From Scilla litardierei (taxonomy: Eukaryota > Streptophyta > Magnoliopsida > Asparagales > Asparagaceae), in assembly GCA_030789695.1 (NCBI GenBank), contig CM061134.1, positions 66,122,486 to 66,186,485 on the forward strand: a stretch of DNA of 64,000 nucleotides, written 5' to 3'. Below the pieces are notes generated by a model. That model saw nothing but the letters and a program-made list of their open reading frames with translations, made no database searches and was not told the origin of the DNA. The translations under genes were made by a program, and so were the position numbers. Numbering within the stretch: position 1 is the stretch's first letter; every line of letters begins with the position of its first letter. Shown piece by piece: positions 22,433 through 35,200 of this stretch.

Positions 22433-24102
22433 CTGACAGTGCAGTGATTCAGTTGTGATAATTACATGTAAATCAACAAGTGTTATAGACAACAAACCAA
22501 AACTAACCCAAATGGTAATTCAGAGGATATAAATGTGATTGCCACGTAAATGCACTTATATTTGAATTTGATATGCTAAAAACAAATGCATTTTTGCATT
22601 TGTTTTTTCCACGTCTGAATTACAGAGAGTAGACATCTCTCAAGATTAATCGTCTCCTGATGGAGCGCTAGAACCTACTATCTAAGAACTCGGAAAGGGG
22701 TATATACACATAAGATACCCCGTAAATTGAATGACAACTGTTACAAATGAAAACAACTAAGTAATGTGTGCATGATATACCAACTGACTATTGTGGTGAA
22801 CATAGAGAAACAGTCAGTTCAAGGCAAGCTATATGCTTTACAAATGTCAACGTATCAAATTATCAATGATGTAACTAAAAAACATACTCTCACATATATC
22901 GGCCATCACATTTCCCCCCATCAAAATAGGGTCTTGAGTGTGGAAACCAAGATGATATGATATGACAATGTTTTATGCCCAGTTATTTACCTGATGTCAA
23001 TCCTATCCCACTCCCCAGGCTTAAGCTATAGACAAATGAAAGGATTGCCATAATCCAAAATACCAATTGGCATATCCAAATGCTCCTAGGAGAGAAAAAG
23101 ATCTAAAAGCATGGGAGAGATGATAGGTATACAACAGGAATTACATTCAACTCTGTGGGCTTGTTGCCCATGAAGCCATGAGCTGGACAGAAACATTCTA
23201 AAGATTTTTAAGAATTCAATAAACACACAAAGTTAATGATGAAGTTTGTCACGCCCCACAACCCGGGGTCGTAGCATGTTTCACAAAGAATGACATGTCC
23301 TGCAATTAATGAGTGAAAACAATCTAGACACGAGCAGAGATTCATCAAAGTGTTTAACAAAAAATTTATTCATATATTTACGAGTTTACAAAAATCATAT
23401 ACACCATACCATCCACATACTAACAAAATGCATCTAGAAGATATGTCATGAATACATATGCTACCTCAAACTCAAAAGTCGGGGATCTCCACCGCAAAAA
23501 TCTGTATCCTCATACACTGGGGCCTTCTCTAACTCTGACTCAACACCTAGCGGTGCAACAAAAACGAAGAACCACCAAGTAAATCACAATAATTCTAGAA
23601 CTTTGAAATTCATACATGAGAGCGAGAGCAAGAGCAAAACGAACTAGAAATCAAGAATTGAGAACATGTAACTATTAATTAATAATAACTAATAGGCAAG
23701 CACTTGAATTTAAGTCAAATATGATACTCAATTAATAATTTAAAACGATACTAATATGGTCCTATCAATTATGAAAATCATATGCTGTGAATCATATTGG
23801 AGAGTACATTAAGCAACCAGGAGTCCATCTCGTACCACGACGACGCTCACCCGAGCTAGGTCCAAAGTAGGGGCAGCATGGGACATGAGTCCAAAAGACT
23901 AACAGAGTGTGACTCAACAATTAAGTCTGATGAAACCAATAGGGGTCCATCATGTTCATGATGTAACCCAGTCGAAACCCCAGATGTGGTCATGTCAATA
24001 AGAGCAAGACTTCAGTCGATCCCGCACTCTCACTAATATGATTTACTCTAATACCCAGTGAGCCCGAAGTGACAAGTGTATGTCCAGTGTATATCTCTCA
24101 GT

Positions 24103-25486
24103 CAAGGCTTTAGGTCTCGGTTTCGGTCTCGGTATCGCTTTTTTCAAAATTTAGGTTTCGGTATTGGTATCGTCCGTTTCGTTGGTTTCGAAAGCAAGTT
24201 TCGGTTTCGTGGTTTCGTCCTTATCTGTAGTTTTAAATACTTAAAATATATCAAATATTATCAAATACTAAACCATCATAATTTTTTATAAGTTGCACAA
24301 TTTGCTAACTAAGAAAAGATGGCACACCTATAAAGAACGAAGGGCAAACTTGTAAATAAGTTGGTCTCTGAGCCAAGGTCTGTTTGCATAGAAATTCCCC
24401 CAAATTATAAAGTGCTGCCACTCACATAATCACATTACACATTTTGCAAGTATAAGGGCCTGTTGCATATCAATTCCCCCAAACATCATCTACAATCCTC
24501 ATTTAGTAACCAACATCCACCAATCACCTATGATCATCCCTCGGGATCTAGCAAACACAGAGACAACCAAGCATAAGTGCATCTATCAATTATTATTTTT
24601 CTGCAAATATTGTTTGCTACATTTTAAAAAAAACTCAGGCACAAAGCTTTAAATAGTAAAGGAAGAATTTAGGTATGTGAGGGAAGCATCAAAGAGGAGT
24701 TGGGATTGGACGCACATGAGGCGGCAATCGGAGGAGATGACACTTGGTTGAGGGCGGATGCAACAACTGAAGAAATTGTGATGGTATTTACAAGTTTGCC
24801 CTTCCAAGCAATTATTTACAAGTTTGCCATTCCAAGCATTGGGATTGGACGCACATGAGGCGGCAATCGGAGGAGATGACACTTGGTTGAGGGCGGATGC
24901 AACAACTGAAGAAATTGTGATGGTATTTACAAGTTTGCCATTCCAAGCAATTATTTACAAGTTTGCCATTCCAAGCAATTATTTACAGGGACAAGTTGGT
25001 CATTCTATTTTAATCCCTTTCTCTTGCAGGCATGGATGATCGCCCTAATTCCTTCGACCAGCGGACGATCGACGAGCGGCCAACAGAGATCAGCGAGCGA
25101 CGTGAGAGCACAGTCCAGGTAAGTTCTCCAACTTTTCTTCTTCTTCTTCCTCCTCTCTTTTTTCTTCTCCCTCTTCTTTTTCTTGCTCTTCTTCTTTTTT
25201 TCTTCTGTGGTTTTCTTCTACTTGATCTTCTTTCTTCTTGTTGCAAGTTTTGGGTTGATATGCTTGAACTTCCTTTTGTTTTCTTCTTTCTTTTTAAGCT
25301 TTTTTTGCTATTGCTCATCGGAATCGGCCGAAACCGCCAAGTTTCGGCCAGTTTCGGCCGAAACTGGCCGAAACTTGGCGGTTTCGGCCGATACCAAGAA
25401 ACTGGAGGTGGTTTCGGATCGGTCCCCTCCGAGACCGATCTGAAACGGCTGAAACCCGAAGGTTTCGGCCGAAACCTTAATCCATG
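24103..25486 (+). mobile_element. hAT-like element, TATCGG/TTTCGG family, copy 2
   Basis: 1384 bp with 8-bp target duplication CTCTCAGT (24095-24102, 25487-25494). The left end CAAGGCTTTAGGTCTCGG closely matches the inverted right end of copy 1 at 13255. The corresponding place in the other LTR (about 32210) is empty, confirming the insertion. It contains a 139-bp tandem duplication (from 24701 and 24840), a long pyrimidine tract (25115-25320) and a 70-bp perfect palindrome (25323-25392) built of GTTTCGGCC words. No transposase is encoded. Confidence 0.85.
25323..25392. repeat. Perfect 70-bp palindrome
   Basis: Every base from 25323 to 25357 pairs with 25392 down to 25358; no spacer. The arms consist of the family's own subterminal words (CGGCCGAAACCG, CCAAGTTTCGGCC). 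It can form a cruciform or an RNA hairpin. Confidence 0.9.
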
Positions 25487-27457
25487 CTCTCAGTATCTCA
25501 GTGATACAATCCCAGTGTAGCTCTAAGTTGGTAATACTTATTTAAAACATGATTTGGTAAGTAAAGCTTTTGATTAGGCTTAAGGTCACATTGAAGCTAG
25601 TTCATCTGTTGATGTGCAAGGTCAATCCAGTTCCAATCATATTTTCAAGCTTCTATTTCTTCAATGCTATTTTTAACAGTATATTCAATACGACAGTAAC
25701 AATGATATTTTAATTTCATTTGATTCTCATAGCACACTCAGCATATCAATTATTTCCAACGTTATGTGAAACTGTGCAAGATTATACTATGATTATTAGC
25801 ACTTGGAAACATGTAGCATATAGTGATGGTAACAATGAAACATTTAACATGTCATAGATGTTACACTAATTTTAACATTTAATATGGAGCATACATGAGT
25901 CCTCACTAATTTAAACATGTATCATGGAGCACGTATATATCAGGTAACATGTAAAAATTCTAAGCATGGTAGAAAATCTAAATCTGAGACACAAGTAGTA
26001 AATTTGAGCTAACTTGAATGTCGAGTAGCAAACGGTGCAGCACTTATAAATATGGGTGATGGACAATGTGGAGAGGTACAACAGTGGTGATCTCATATAA
26101 TTCTCGTCATCGATCGTTCATCGATCGTTCCATGAGACTTAATCATGTGTCCATGGTTTTTATATGATCCTTCAGACAGTAATTTGTGATCCAACATGCA
26201 GCAAACTATGATCCAACATGCAGTGAGCCTTATGATCAAATAAGTGGTAAACCAATGGTCCAACTGTCTCAATGGTCCAAAACCTCACTTACAATCATAT
26301 GGTAACCCAATTCTGTTATGTAAGACGACTCCAACATGTAGGGTAAAGCTCTGGGGGGTTTCCATACCAACCGATGGCCGCCACCAAGCCGCAACATCAA
26401 CCAAAACAACATTTACAGCCACCATCCAAAAGAACACAGCATCAAAAAATCCCAAAACAGTCATTGTAGGGGAAAACCTCATCGTTTAGTCACTGCCTAG
26501 GGCATAGTGCCCAAAATCAGTCATGGCCAGGACGAGGGGAGGCACGACGAGGGCTAGGGGCCCACAGGTCACGGCGAGGGCTTGGGGCCTAGGACAGTCA
26601 CGGCAGGGCCAAGGAAAGGCCAAGAAGAGGGTGAGGTAGCCACTGTAGGACATAAAAATCACGGGACAGCCACAATAGTGGCGTGACGCGGCAGCGGGGT
26701 TTGTCGCCAAGCCCCGAGATACCCGAGTCTTGCTCAGAATCATCATCGCAAGCATGTAAATGGAAATTACAAATTTAAAACCAAAAATTAAATAATTAAA
26801 GTGATTTACCGAAATCTGAAAACCAACGGAGGAAACCTGGGCCTCGTCGCCTCGCCGGAGGACGGTTGCTCGGTAAGGAGAGGAGAGGAGAGGATTGAAC
26901 ACCAAACCCGAGCTCCAACAAGAAATAAAACCAAAATCCTTCTGAAAATAATGTTTCTGAGTGAAAACCAAAACCTTAAGTTCAACCGGGCTCTTCTAGA
27001 GTAAGAGGGAGACCAGTGGTACTCTGGAAAAGACATGGGAGGCAGTGGATTAGCTACGGAGATGAAATTGTGTCGAAACCCTAGATATTTAGGGCGTGGA
27101 GAGTTCGTGAGGAGAGGACAACCGTCGGGTGAGATGGAGGGATGAGAGAGGCCTCAGGCTGCTGTGCGAGGCTTCCTTCTTGTCGAAGAAACGGAGGAGA
27201 CAGAGTCGGTGAGATTTCATCGCCGCCTCGATGAGATTGATAGAGAAAGAGAGAAGAAGAACGATCAAGTGAAAGTGGAAGTGAGGGACACGTGCTACGC
27301 ATGTGTCAAGGTTTAAGTGGGAGCAGTGCTTGGCTGCGCCGCGGGGGAAAAAGAAAAAGAAAAAAGAGAGGGTTAGAGTTTGGGCCGGCCTTCTTTTAAA
27401 AATATTAGGCTTTCCATACTACTCCTTACAAAAATTCCATCATCGGAATAAAAAAAA

Positions 27458-28463
27458 CTAAGATACAACAAACAAGTGAGGATAACGCTCATGTATCACA
27501 TCCTCTCTTTTCCAGGTAGACTCCACAGGCAAGTCTTAATGCGACATTACTTTCACCAAGTGACGACTCTGTTCCAGAGGACCTTCTGCTCCTGTCATAT
27601 ATCAGATCAGGCCACCCAGTAGTCTCAAAGTGGTCAACAACATGTGTCTGGTCCCTTGCATACTTGCGCAGCTGAGATACATGGAACACATCATTCACTC
27701 CTTCTAAGGATGGAGGCAGTGCAAGTCTGTAAGCCACTTCTCACATGCGCTCCAAGATGTCAAAAGGCCATATGTAGCGAGGACTAAGCTTACCTCTCCA
27801 TCCAAATCGAACCATGTCTATGGTAGGAGAAATCTTCAAGAAAACATGGTCACTAGGCTGGAATTCTAATTTTCTATGCTTTCCATCTGCCAAGTGCTTA
27901 TACCGATCATGTGCCACTTGAAGCTTCTCTCTAATGGTGCACACAACATCCACGGCCTTCACAATCATCTCTGGTCCAATCAGCTCCATGTAACCCACAT
28001 CATCACAACTCAAAGGTGAGCGACACTTCATTCCATACAATGCTGCAAAAGGTGACATACCGATACTGGTCCGATAACTGTTATATGCAAACTACATGAG
28101 ATGAAGGTGATCTTCGCATGACCCTTTGGAGTCTAACATACACACGCATTATATCTTCCAAGATCTAGATGGTGCGCTCTAATTGACCATCTGTCTAAAG
28201 ATGATAGGCGAAATAAAACTCAAGTGGGTTCCCAGATGATCCTGTAAGCTCTTCCAGAAATGTGATGTGAATCGAGTGTTTCCATCTGAAACAATACTCA
28301 TAGGAACTCCATGTAGCCTCACAATCTCCTCCATGTAGTTCTTGGCAAGCACTTCCGTTAATTGTCCAACTCTGAAAGGAATAAAGTGTGCTGACTTAGT
28401 CAACCGATCAACGATTACTAAGACAACGTCATTGTGCTTTGTGCTTTTAGGTAGTCCAGTCAC
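27458..28463 (-). pseudogene. Integrase of Tekay-like element, decayed
   Basis: Minus strand from 28463: the catalytic core pieces DVVLVIVDRLTKSAHFIP and HGVPMSIVSDGNTRFTSHFW (two acidic residues of the DDE triad region, with NTRF for the usual R-G-x-x-F), then SPFAALYGMKCRSPL and the GKLSPRYIWPFDILERM motif after a gap, and PPSLEGVNDVFHVSQLRKY. The C-terminal chromodomain-like end STWKREDVIHERYPHLF is in another frame and stops at 27458-27460. Stops and shifts occur at 27738-27740, 28059-28178 and near 27600. In live elements it inserts the cDNA into chromatin; this one is dead. Confidence 0.8.
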
Positions 28464-29650
28464 AAAATCTATTGCAATGTGATGCCACTTCTATTCTGGA
28501 ATGGGTAAATGCAGTAATAACCAGCAACACGATGATGTTCAGCCTCCACCTGCTGGCCTACCATGCACTTCCCCATGCTCTGTGCTATGTTCTTATTCAT
28601 GCCATGCCACCAATAATGTTAACTCATGTCCTTGTAGATTTTGGTTCCCCCCTGGGTAACGGAATATAGAGAACTATGAGCTTCTTTCAACAACTCTTCT
28701 CGAACATCTCCAGACGACATATAAATTCGGTTTCCATACAGCAAGGACTCATCTTCATGAATTCAGAATTCTGGCATATGTCCTGCCAACACCAAACTTC
28801 TAAACCTTTGCAGCTTCTTATCACTCGCCTGAGCAGCCTTAATTCTATCCACCAATGTTAACTGCATCTGTATATTCTTCAACGAGATAGTCAGCCCAGG
28901 TAAAATCACATCTATCTTTATTTCACTAATTTCCTGTCATAGTATCTACTGAGTCGTGAGTGTCATTACTGCTAGAAGGTGACTCATCGCATCTGGCTCG
29001 ACATTAACCTTCATATGGTGGTATTGAAGGTCGATATCATAATCTGACATCAGCTCAATCCATCGGCGTTACCACATGTTAAGCTCCTTCTGAGTGAATA
29101 TATACTTCAATCTCTTATTATCTGTGATTACCTTCACATGCTCCCCTAACAAAAAGTGCCTCCAAATTTTTAATGCAAAAACAACTGCTGCCAATTCTAA
29201 GTCATAGGTAGGATAGTTCTTCTCATGGTTCTTCAACTATCTGGATGCATAAGCTACGATTCGGCCATGTTGATGTAGTACGCATCCAAGCCATCTACCT
29301 GATGCATCACAAAATACTTCAAATCCTCTCATTCGATCAGGAATAACTAAAATTGGTGCCGATGTCAATCTCTTCTTCAGCTCCTGGAAAGCTTCATCAC
29401 ATGCCTTAGACCAGATGAACACCACATCCTTTCTCGTTAATCGTGTCATAGGCTCCACAATCTTTGAGAAATCCCAAATGAACCTCCTATAGTAACCAGC
29501 CAATCCCAAAAAGCTGTGAATCTATGTCACTGACTGTGGAACAGGCCAGTTCTGAACAGATGCTATCTTCTCAGGATCTACAAAGATTCCCTCTTCAGAC
29601 ACCACGTGGTCTAAGCCACCTTATTCAACTAAAATTCACATTTGCTTAGT
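28464..29650 (-). pseudogene. RNase H region of Tekay-like element, decayed
   Basis: 29509-29237 is an open piece with MGLAGYYRRFIWDFSKIVEP and FEVFCDASGRWLGCVLHQHG, the thumb/RNase H start typical of gypsy pol (the DAS motif carries a catalytic Asp). Further remains include QYHHMKVNVEPDAMSHLL near 28975-29030, the YHPGKANVVADALSR equivalent. Stops interrupt all frames. Confidence 0.75.
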
Positions 29651-30450
29651 TTGGCAAATAGATGGTGTCTCCTCAAAGTTTCCAAGATCTTCATCAAGTG
29701 TTCAGCATGCTCTTGAGAGTTCTTCGATTATATCAGAATATCATTGAGGTAGACAACTACGAACTTATCAAGATACTCATGCAGCATTTGGTTTATGAGA
29801 CTCGTGAATACTGCTGGCACATTGGTCATGTCAAATGGTATTACCAAGATCTCATAGTGTCCATACTTGATCCTGAATGCAGTCTTGTGGGTGTCCTTCC
29901 TCTTCACCCTCACCGGATGGTAACCCGTCCTCAAATCCAACTTTGAGAAAATGTTCGATCCTCCGAGTTGGTCAAAAATGTCATCGATACGGAGAAGAGT
30001 ATACTTATTTATCACTGTCACCTTCTTTAATTCCATATAGTAGATGCACATGCATTGAGATCCATCCTTCTTTGGCACTAACAATATAGGAGCATCCCAA
30101 GGGGATACGGTGGGTTGTATCCACCCTTTCTTCAGCAGTTCATCCAACTGGGCCTGGACTTCTTCTAGCTCTGGTGGCGCCGTACAATATGGTGTCTTAG
30201 ACATTGGATGAGCGCCCGGTATCATATCAATGGAAAACTGAACGGTGCGTTCTGGAGGCAATCCTGTAAAATCTTCTGGAAACATGTCTATGAATTCTCG
30301 CACTACCTCTGGTATCTCTGGTTTTTTAACTTTCATCGCACTTACCACTGCCTCTGCTGGTCTGGCCCTGAATTGCACTGGCCGATCATATCTGCTTCTG
30401 CTGATGAACTCAAACTTTGGATGATCAAGCATCTCGAACAATATCCTCAT
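29651..30450 (-). pseudogene. Reverse transcriptase of Tekay-like element, active site mutated
   Basis: One long open piece from 30450 to 29728 (240 codons). It shows the pre-RT motif [17 protein letters not shown], then [54 protein letters not shown] and [10 protein letters not shown], and ends in VVYLNDILI. The catalytic Y-x-D-D box reads YLND, an Asp to Asn change explained by one G to A transition. The copy could not polymerise DNA even if translated. Further 3' remains of the domain run to about 29651. Confidence 0.85.
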
Positions 30451-31368
30451 TTAACGACAGACAATTATAATGTGAAATGTCCCCAACCAATCCATTCCAA
30501 AGACAGTATCAAGACTTGACATATTGATCACCAAGAAATCTGTGAATAGCTTTCGCCCACAAATCACTACAGAGCACCGAGTGTACACACTGGTTATCTT
30601 TAACATGCCTCCGCCAGTTCTAACATTCCAATGGGTAGCTAAGGGTTTGACAAGGATATTGTATGTTAACGAATCGAGTGGCTAAGAAACGGTAGGAGAA
30701 TCCTGACCCTGCAGAAAACACCGGGCTCAGGATGAGGATGTGGACATCATTGCCTTTGCAAATATGTTGAGCATAGAGAACTCAGCATCATACTCTTCTA
30801 CCGTCATAGTGCCTGGTTTTAGAATGGTGAACTGTGCCTCCAACTCCATCTGAGCTCATGTGAGAAGTATTGGGCATTGAACTGCTCCTTAAATATCACA
30901 TGTGACAGGCTTTTCTAATCGATCCTCTGATGTGTCCCACCAAATCATAACTCCTACCAGTTGTAACTTAGCTATCTTCACCCAAGATTCTGTGGGATCC
31001 CTACAGCGGTTAAGTTATCCACAGTGCTATGCAACCACTCTTCTGCCTTCAAGGGTCTTCTCATGCAATAAATGTAACTGGACGTAGAGCCCGAAACTGA
31101 TGTAACCTCTGGTAGACTAAGACTTTTTCCGTAGAGCCTGAAAAGGTTCCCGTAGGACCTGGTCCCAGAACTGATGTACTTGGACCGGATCCAGAAGTAT
31201 TATGAGCCATCTTCGTGGTGCGTTTATGGTGATTGTAAACTCATGTGCGCCTGCATTCACAGGGCAAAGTCAAGTCCAATTAAGCATTTCTTTCACGATG
31301 AATCTTATTTTTACAGAATGTTCATGAGGTTAGTTGCGAGGACCTGTACGGATCACCAAGAAAAAACA
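30451..31368 (-). pseudogene. Gag and protease remnants and degenerate primer site
   Basis: Gag start ATG at 31210-31208 (MAHNTSGSGPSTSV) followed by about 45 open codons and a stop, then fragments with WWD-like gag motifs (30900-30960) and a protease end (SLDTVFGMDWLG, about 30485-30520). Most of gag and protease is deleted. Between gag and the LTR (31211-31368) only a faint primer-site-like TTGGTGATC (minus, about 31352-31360) is left. Confidence 0.6.
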
Positions 31369-32278
31369 TGTCACGCCACGTAACCCAAGGTTGGAGCATG
31401 TTTCGCAAAAAATGACATGTCATACAGTTAACCAGTGAAAAAAACAATCTAGACACAAGCAGAGATGCATCAAAATGCTTAACAAAAATTTTATTCATAT
31501 ATGTACGAGTTTATAACAATCGTATACATCATACTATCCACATACTAACAAAATACATATAGGCGATATATTGTGAATACATATGCTACCTCAAACTTAG
31601 AAGTTAGCGGTCTTCACCGCTAAATCTGTATCCGCGTACACTAGGGACTCCTCTAACTCTGACTGAACACCTAGCGATGCAACAAAAACAAAGTACAGTC
31701 AGTTAAATCACAATAATTCTAGAACTTTGGAATTAAAACATGTGAACAAGAGCAAATCTAACTAGAAATCAGTAACTGAGAACAGTTAACAGATTAATTA
31801 ATACTATCTAATAGGGAGGCACTAGGATTTAAGATAAATATGCCACTCGGTTAATAATTTAAACCGATACTAACATAGTCCTATCAATAATTATGACAAC
31901 CCAAAGCTGTGAATCCTATTGGAGAGTACAGTAAACCCCAGGAGTCCACCTCATACTAGGGGCACTTCACCCGGGCCAGGCCCAAAACAGAGACAGTAGG
32001 TGCCATGGGTACAAAAGAGTAACAAGATGGGACTCTACAATTAAGTCCGACGATGCCAATAAGGGTCCATCAGATTCATTATGTGACCCGGTTGGAACAC
32101 CTTATGCGGTCTGTCAATAGGAACATGGCTCCAGTCGCGCCCACTAATATGGTTTTCCTCAAAACCTCTGAGTCTGAAGTGACAAGTGTATGTCCAGTGT
32201 ACATATCTCAGTGTCTCGGTGATACAGTCCAGATGTGATTCTAAATTGTTAATATTCACTTATTTAAAACATAATTTG
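31369..32278 (-). repeat. 5' LTR, normally ordered half (segment A)
   Basis: About 908 bp, direct repeat of 23247-24102 plus 25495-25556. It provides the unoccupied version of the copy-2 hAT target site. The similarity stops exactly one base before TGTAAAAG at 32279, the LTR terminus of the inverted half. Confidence 0.8.
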
Positions 32279-35200
32279 TGTAAAAGTCCAATTTTATTAA
32301 AAACGCCTAGCCCAGTTCTTTCTTCTCCCTTTTTATTCCTCTTTTTCTTTTTCTTTTCGTTTTACCCGGCCCAAGCAAGCAGCAGATCGCGACCCCGCTT
32401 AAGTCACAACCATGTGTGATGCACATGGCTCACTCTTTCCCTCTCTCCCGATCATTCATCTCTCTCTCAATCATTGAGGCATCGACGTTTTGATCTCTCT
32501 CACTCTCTTTCGCTTCCTTCGGCAAGAAGGGAACAAAAGGGAGCACTTGAGGCCCCCTCTCCTCACTCCACCTCACAGAGCATGCATCACACACTCTCTC
32601 TCTCATTCATGCCCTAAAATTCTATGGTTTTGACACGATTACCTCTTGACCCGCAGCCGACTGACTTCGTAGCGAAACCATAATCTCCCTAAGCTTCACA
32701 GGTCTTCTCAACCCTCTATAAAAACTCAAAGGATCTTAGGGTTTCGGTTTTCACTCGAAAAAATTACTTTCAAAGTGATTTTCAGCCGGGTTTTTACGTT
32801 CCATCTCGTCTCTCTCCTTGCCGAAGAGTTGCAGCCATCCCCCGGTGATGCGACGAGGACCAAGTTAACTCCGTTGGTTTTTTTATTTTCATAAATCACT
32901 TTAATTCTTTAATTTTTGGTTTTAAATTTGTGATTTTTGTTTATAAGCTTGTGATGATGGATCTGAGTAAGACTCGGGTGCTATTGGGATTGGCGTCGAC
33001 CCCTGCCGCTGCCCCTAGCTTCTACCGTGACTGTTCTTGGTTTTTTTGTGTTTGTCGTGGCTTTCTAAATTTCTGTATGGCCTTTCATGTGGCCTTACCG
33101 TGATTGTCCTGGCTTTTTTAGCCCCCTTAGGCTTCCCTTGTCTTCGCCGTGACCTATAGGCCTCCAATAGGTCTCGTTAGGGGTGGCAATTCGGGCCGGC
33201 CCGGTCTTATCGGGCCGTGCCGGCCCAGCCCGAATTTCTTAAAGGACCGGGCCGGCCCGGCCCGATAAGACTTCGGGCCACTTCAGTGCGGCCCGGGCAC
33301 GGTCCGATAAAAATTCGGGCCGCCCGGCCCAATCCGATAGGGTTGAAAGAGTTATTCTATCCTACATTATTTTCCATTTTTTTAATTGATCGATTCGTAT
33401 TTGCAGGGAGGCACATTCGAATTTGGGAGGGCCACAGACAACCAGACTACTATAGAAAACCAAATAGAATAAACCCATTGCCACTAAATAAATTGCATAA
33501 ATAGCCTCTGAAAATTAATAAGATTAGCATGTACCCAGCAAAAAAGCATGATTAGCAGATGAGACAATACAGTATAAAATTTTTGCAGCAAGTAAATACG
33601 AGCACTATGTTCTGATGTTATGAGCACTATGTTCTGATTAATGTGATATATATCCAGATGTTATGAGCACTATGTTCTGATTCATAATTTCATTTGAGCT
33701 TTGCATGCTCCTGCTTCTTCCTACATACATGCTACCAAAAGATTTCTCTGATTACCAAACCTGTGAGTACAATTTCTGCTCTCCTTCAACATTTTTGTTC
33801 GATTCGAAATTTCGAAGAGTAACAGACGCAACAAACCAATTACCAAATCTTAAGCCTTAAGCAATCAATGCATTAATAATTTAATATTTAATAAATATTA
33901 AGTGGACTGGGCAGTGGGCACTGTAACCATTTGTATTCTAACAACACTAAGTATAAAAGTATATGGACTTAAATCATTCACCATTTTTCAGAAACAGCTG
34001 AGACAAAAAAAAGATGAACCTGCTAATATTAATGTCGTTGGCCAAATGCTAATATGTTGTCTGTTGTGTAAAAAAAGACTACATTATTAACCTTCGCTCG
34101 CATCTACTGATGTTCTTAGAAATAATATCCACAATACATCCTGCCGCATGGGCACTGCAGTCTGCAATGGGCGGTCAAATAAAAATTGTGGGGGTGGTCG
34201 TCAATTGTCAAATAATTACAGAAATTGTCAACTCAAAGTGTTTTCGTTTCGGGCCGGGCCGCCCATTGGGCTGAATACCTCGGCCCGGATCCGGCACGAA
34301 AATGAGTCGTGCCGGGCCGGCCCGGTCCGATAAGGTTTTCGGGCCGAAATTGTCGGCCCAGGCACGGTCTTATCGGGCCGGGCCCGTGCCGGGCTATCGG
34401 GCCGGGCTGAAAATTGGCACCCCTAGGTCTCGTCATGCCTCCCTTGACCTGGCCGTGACTGAATCTGGACACAATGCCCTATGCCATGACTAATCAATAG
34501 GGTTTTTCTCCTGCCATGGTTGTTTTGAGATTTTTCGGATGTAGTCCACTTTTGGATATTGGCTGTAGATGATGTTTTTGCTAAGAGTCAAAGATTGGTG
34601 GTAGCCGTGTGATGGTATGGAAACCCCGAAGCTTTGCCCTACATTTCTAAGTTGGCTTATGATTACCTGATAATTGTAAATGAGGGTTTGGCCATTAAAA
34701 GCCGTTGGAATTATAAGATTTACAGTCTGTTGGAACATATATAAGGAAATTGCACGAAGGATCGTAGTTTACCACCAGTGGGATCATAAATGTGCCTGAA
34801 GGACCATAAAAACCATAAACACATGGTTAAGTCCTGAAAACGATCGATGATGAGATTATTTGAGATCATCACCATTGCCTCTCCCCCCATTGTCCATCCT
34901 CTTATATTTACAAGTGTTGCGTCATTCTCTGCATCGCCATTCAGGTTAGCTCGAATTTATGATTTATATTTCAGATCTAGACTTTCTAACATGTTTATTA
35001 TATTTGGCATGTCTTCTGCCATATATATGCTCCTTAATACAATGTTTAAAATAGTATGACTAATAAATGTATATATGCTCCATGTTATATGTTTAAATTA
35101 GTAAATTTCTATGGCATGCTAAATGTTTTATTGTTTCCATCACTATATGCTACATGTTCACTATATAATCATAGTATAAACTTGCACAGTTGCACATGAC

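Larger units (their letters stand above)
23247..27416 (-). repeat. 3' LTR of Tekay-like element, with hAT insertion
   Basis: About 2.78 kb after removing the hAT-like element (24103-25486 plus one 8-bp duplication). Segment A (23247-25556) matches 31369-32277 in direct orientation; segment B (about 25680-27416) matches 32279-35290 in inverted orientation. AATAAA on minus near 23363 fits a poly(A) signal shortly before the LTR end. Segment B begins at the LTR terminus. Confidence 0.75.

Noticed and set aside
25010..25443. Leu/Phe-rich open frame as a membrane protein gene
   Set aside because: It is a translation of the pyrimidine tract inside hAT-like copy 2.
24103..25486. MULE (Mutator-like) assignment for the TATCGG elements
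   Set aside because: Once the ends were set at CARGG...CCWTG the duplications are exactly 8 bp in both copies, which fits hAT; the apparent 9-10 bp was chance matching of neighbouring bases.
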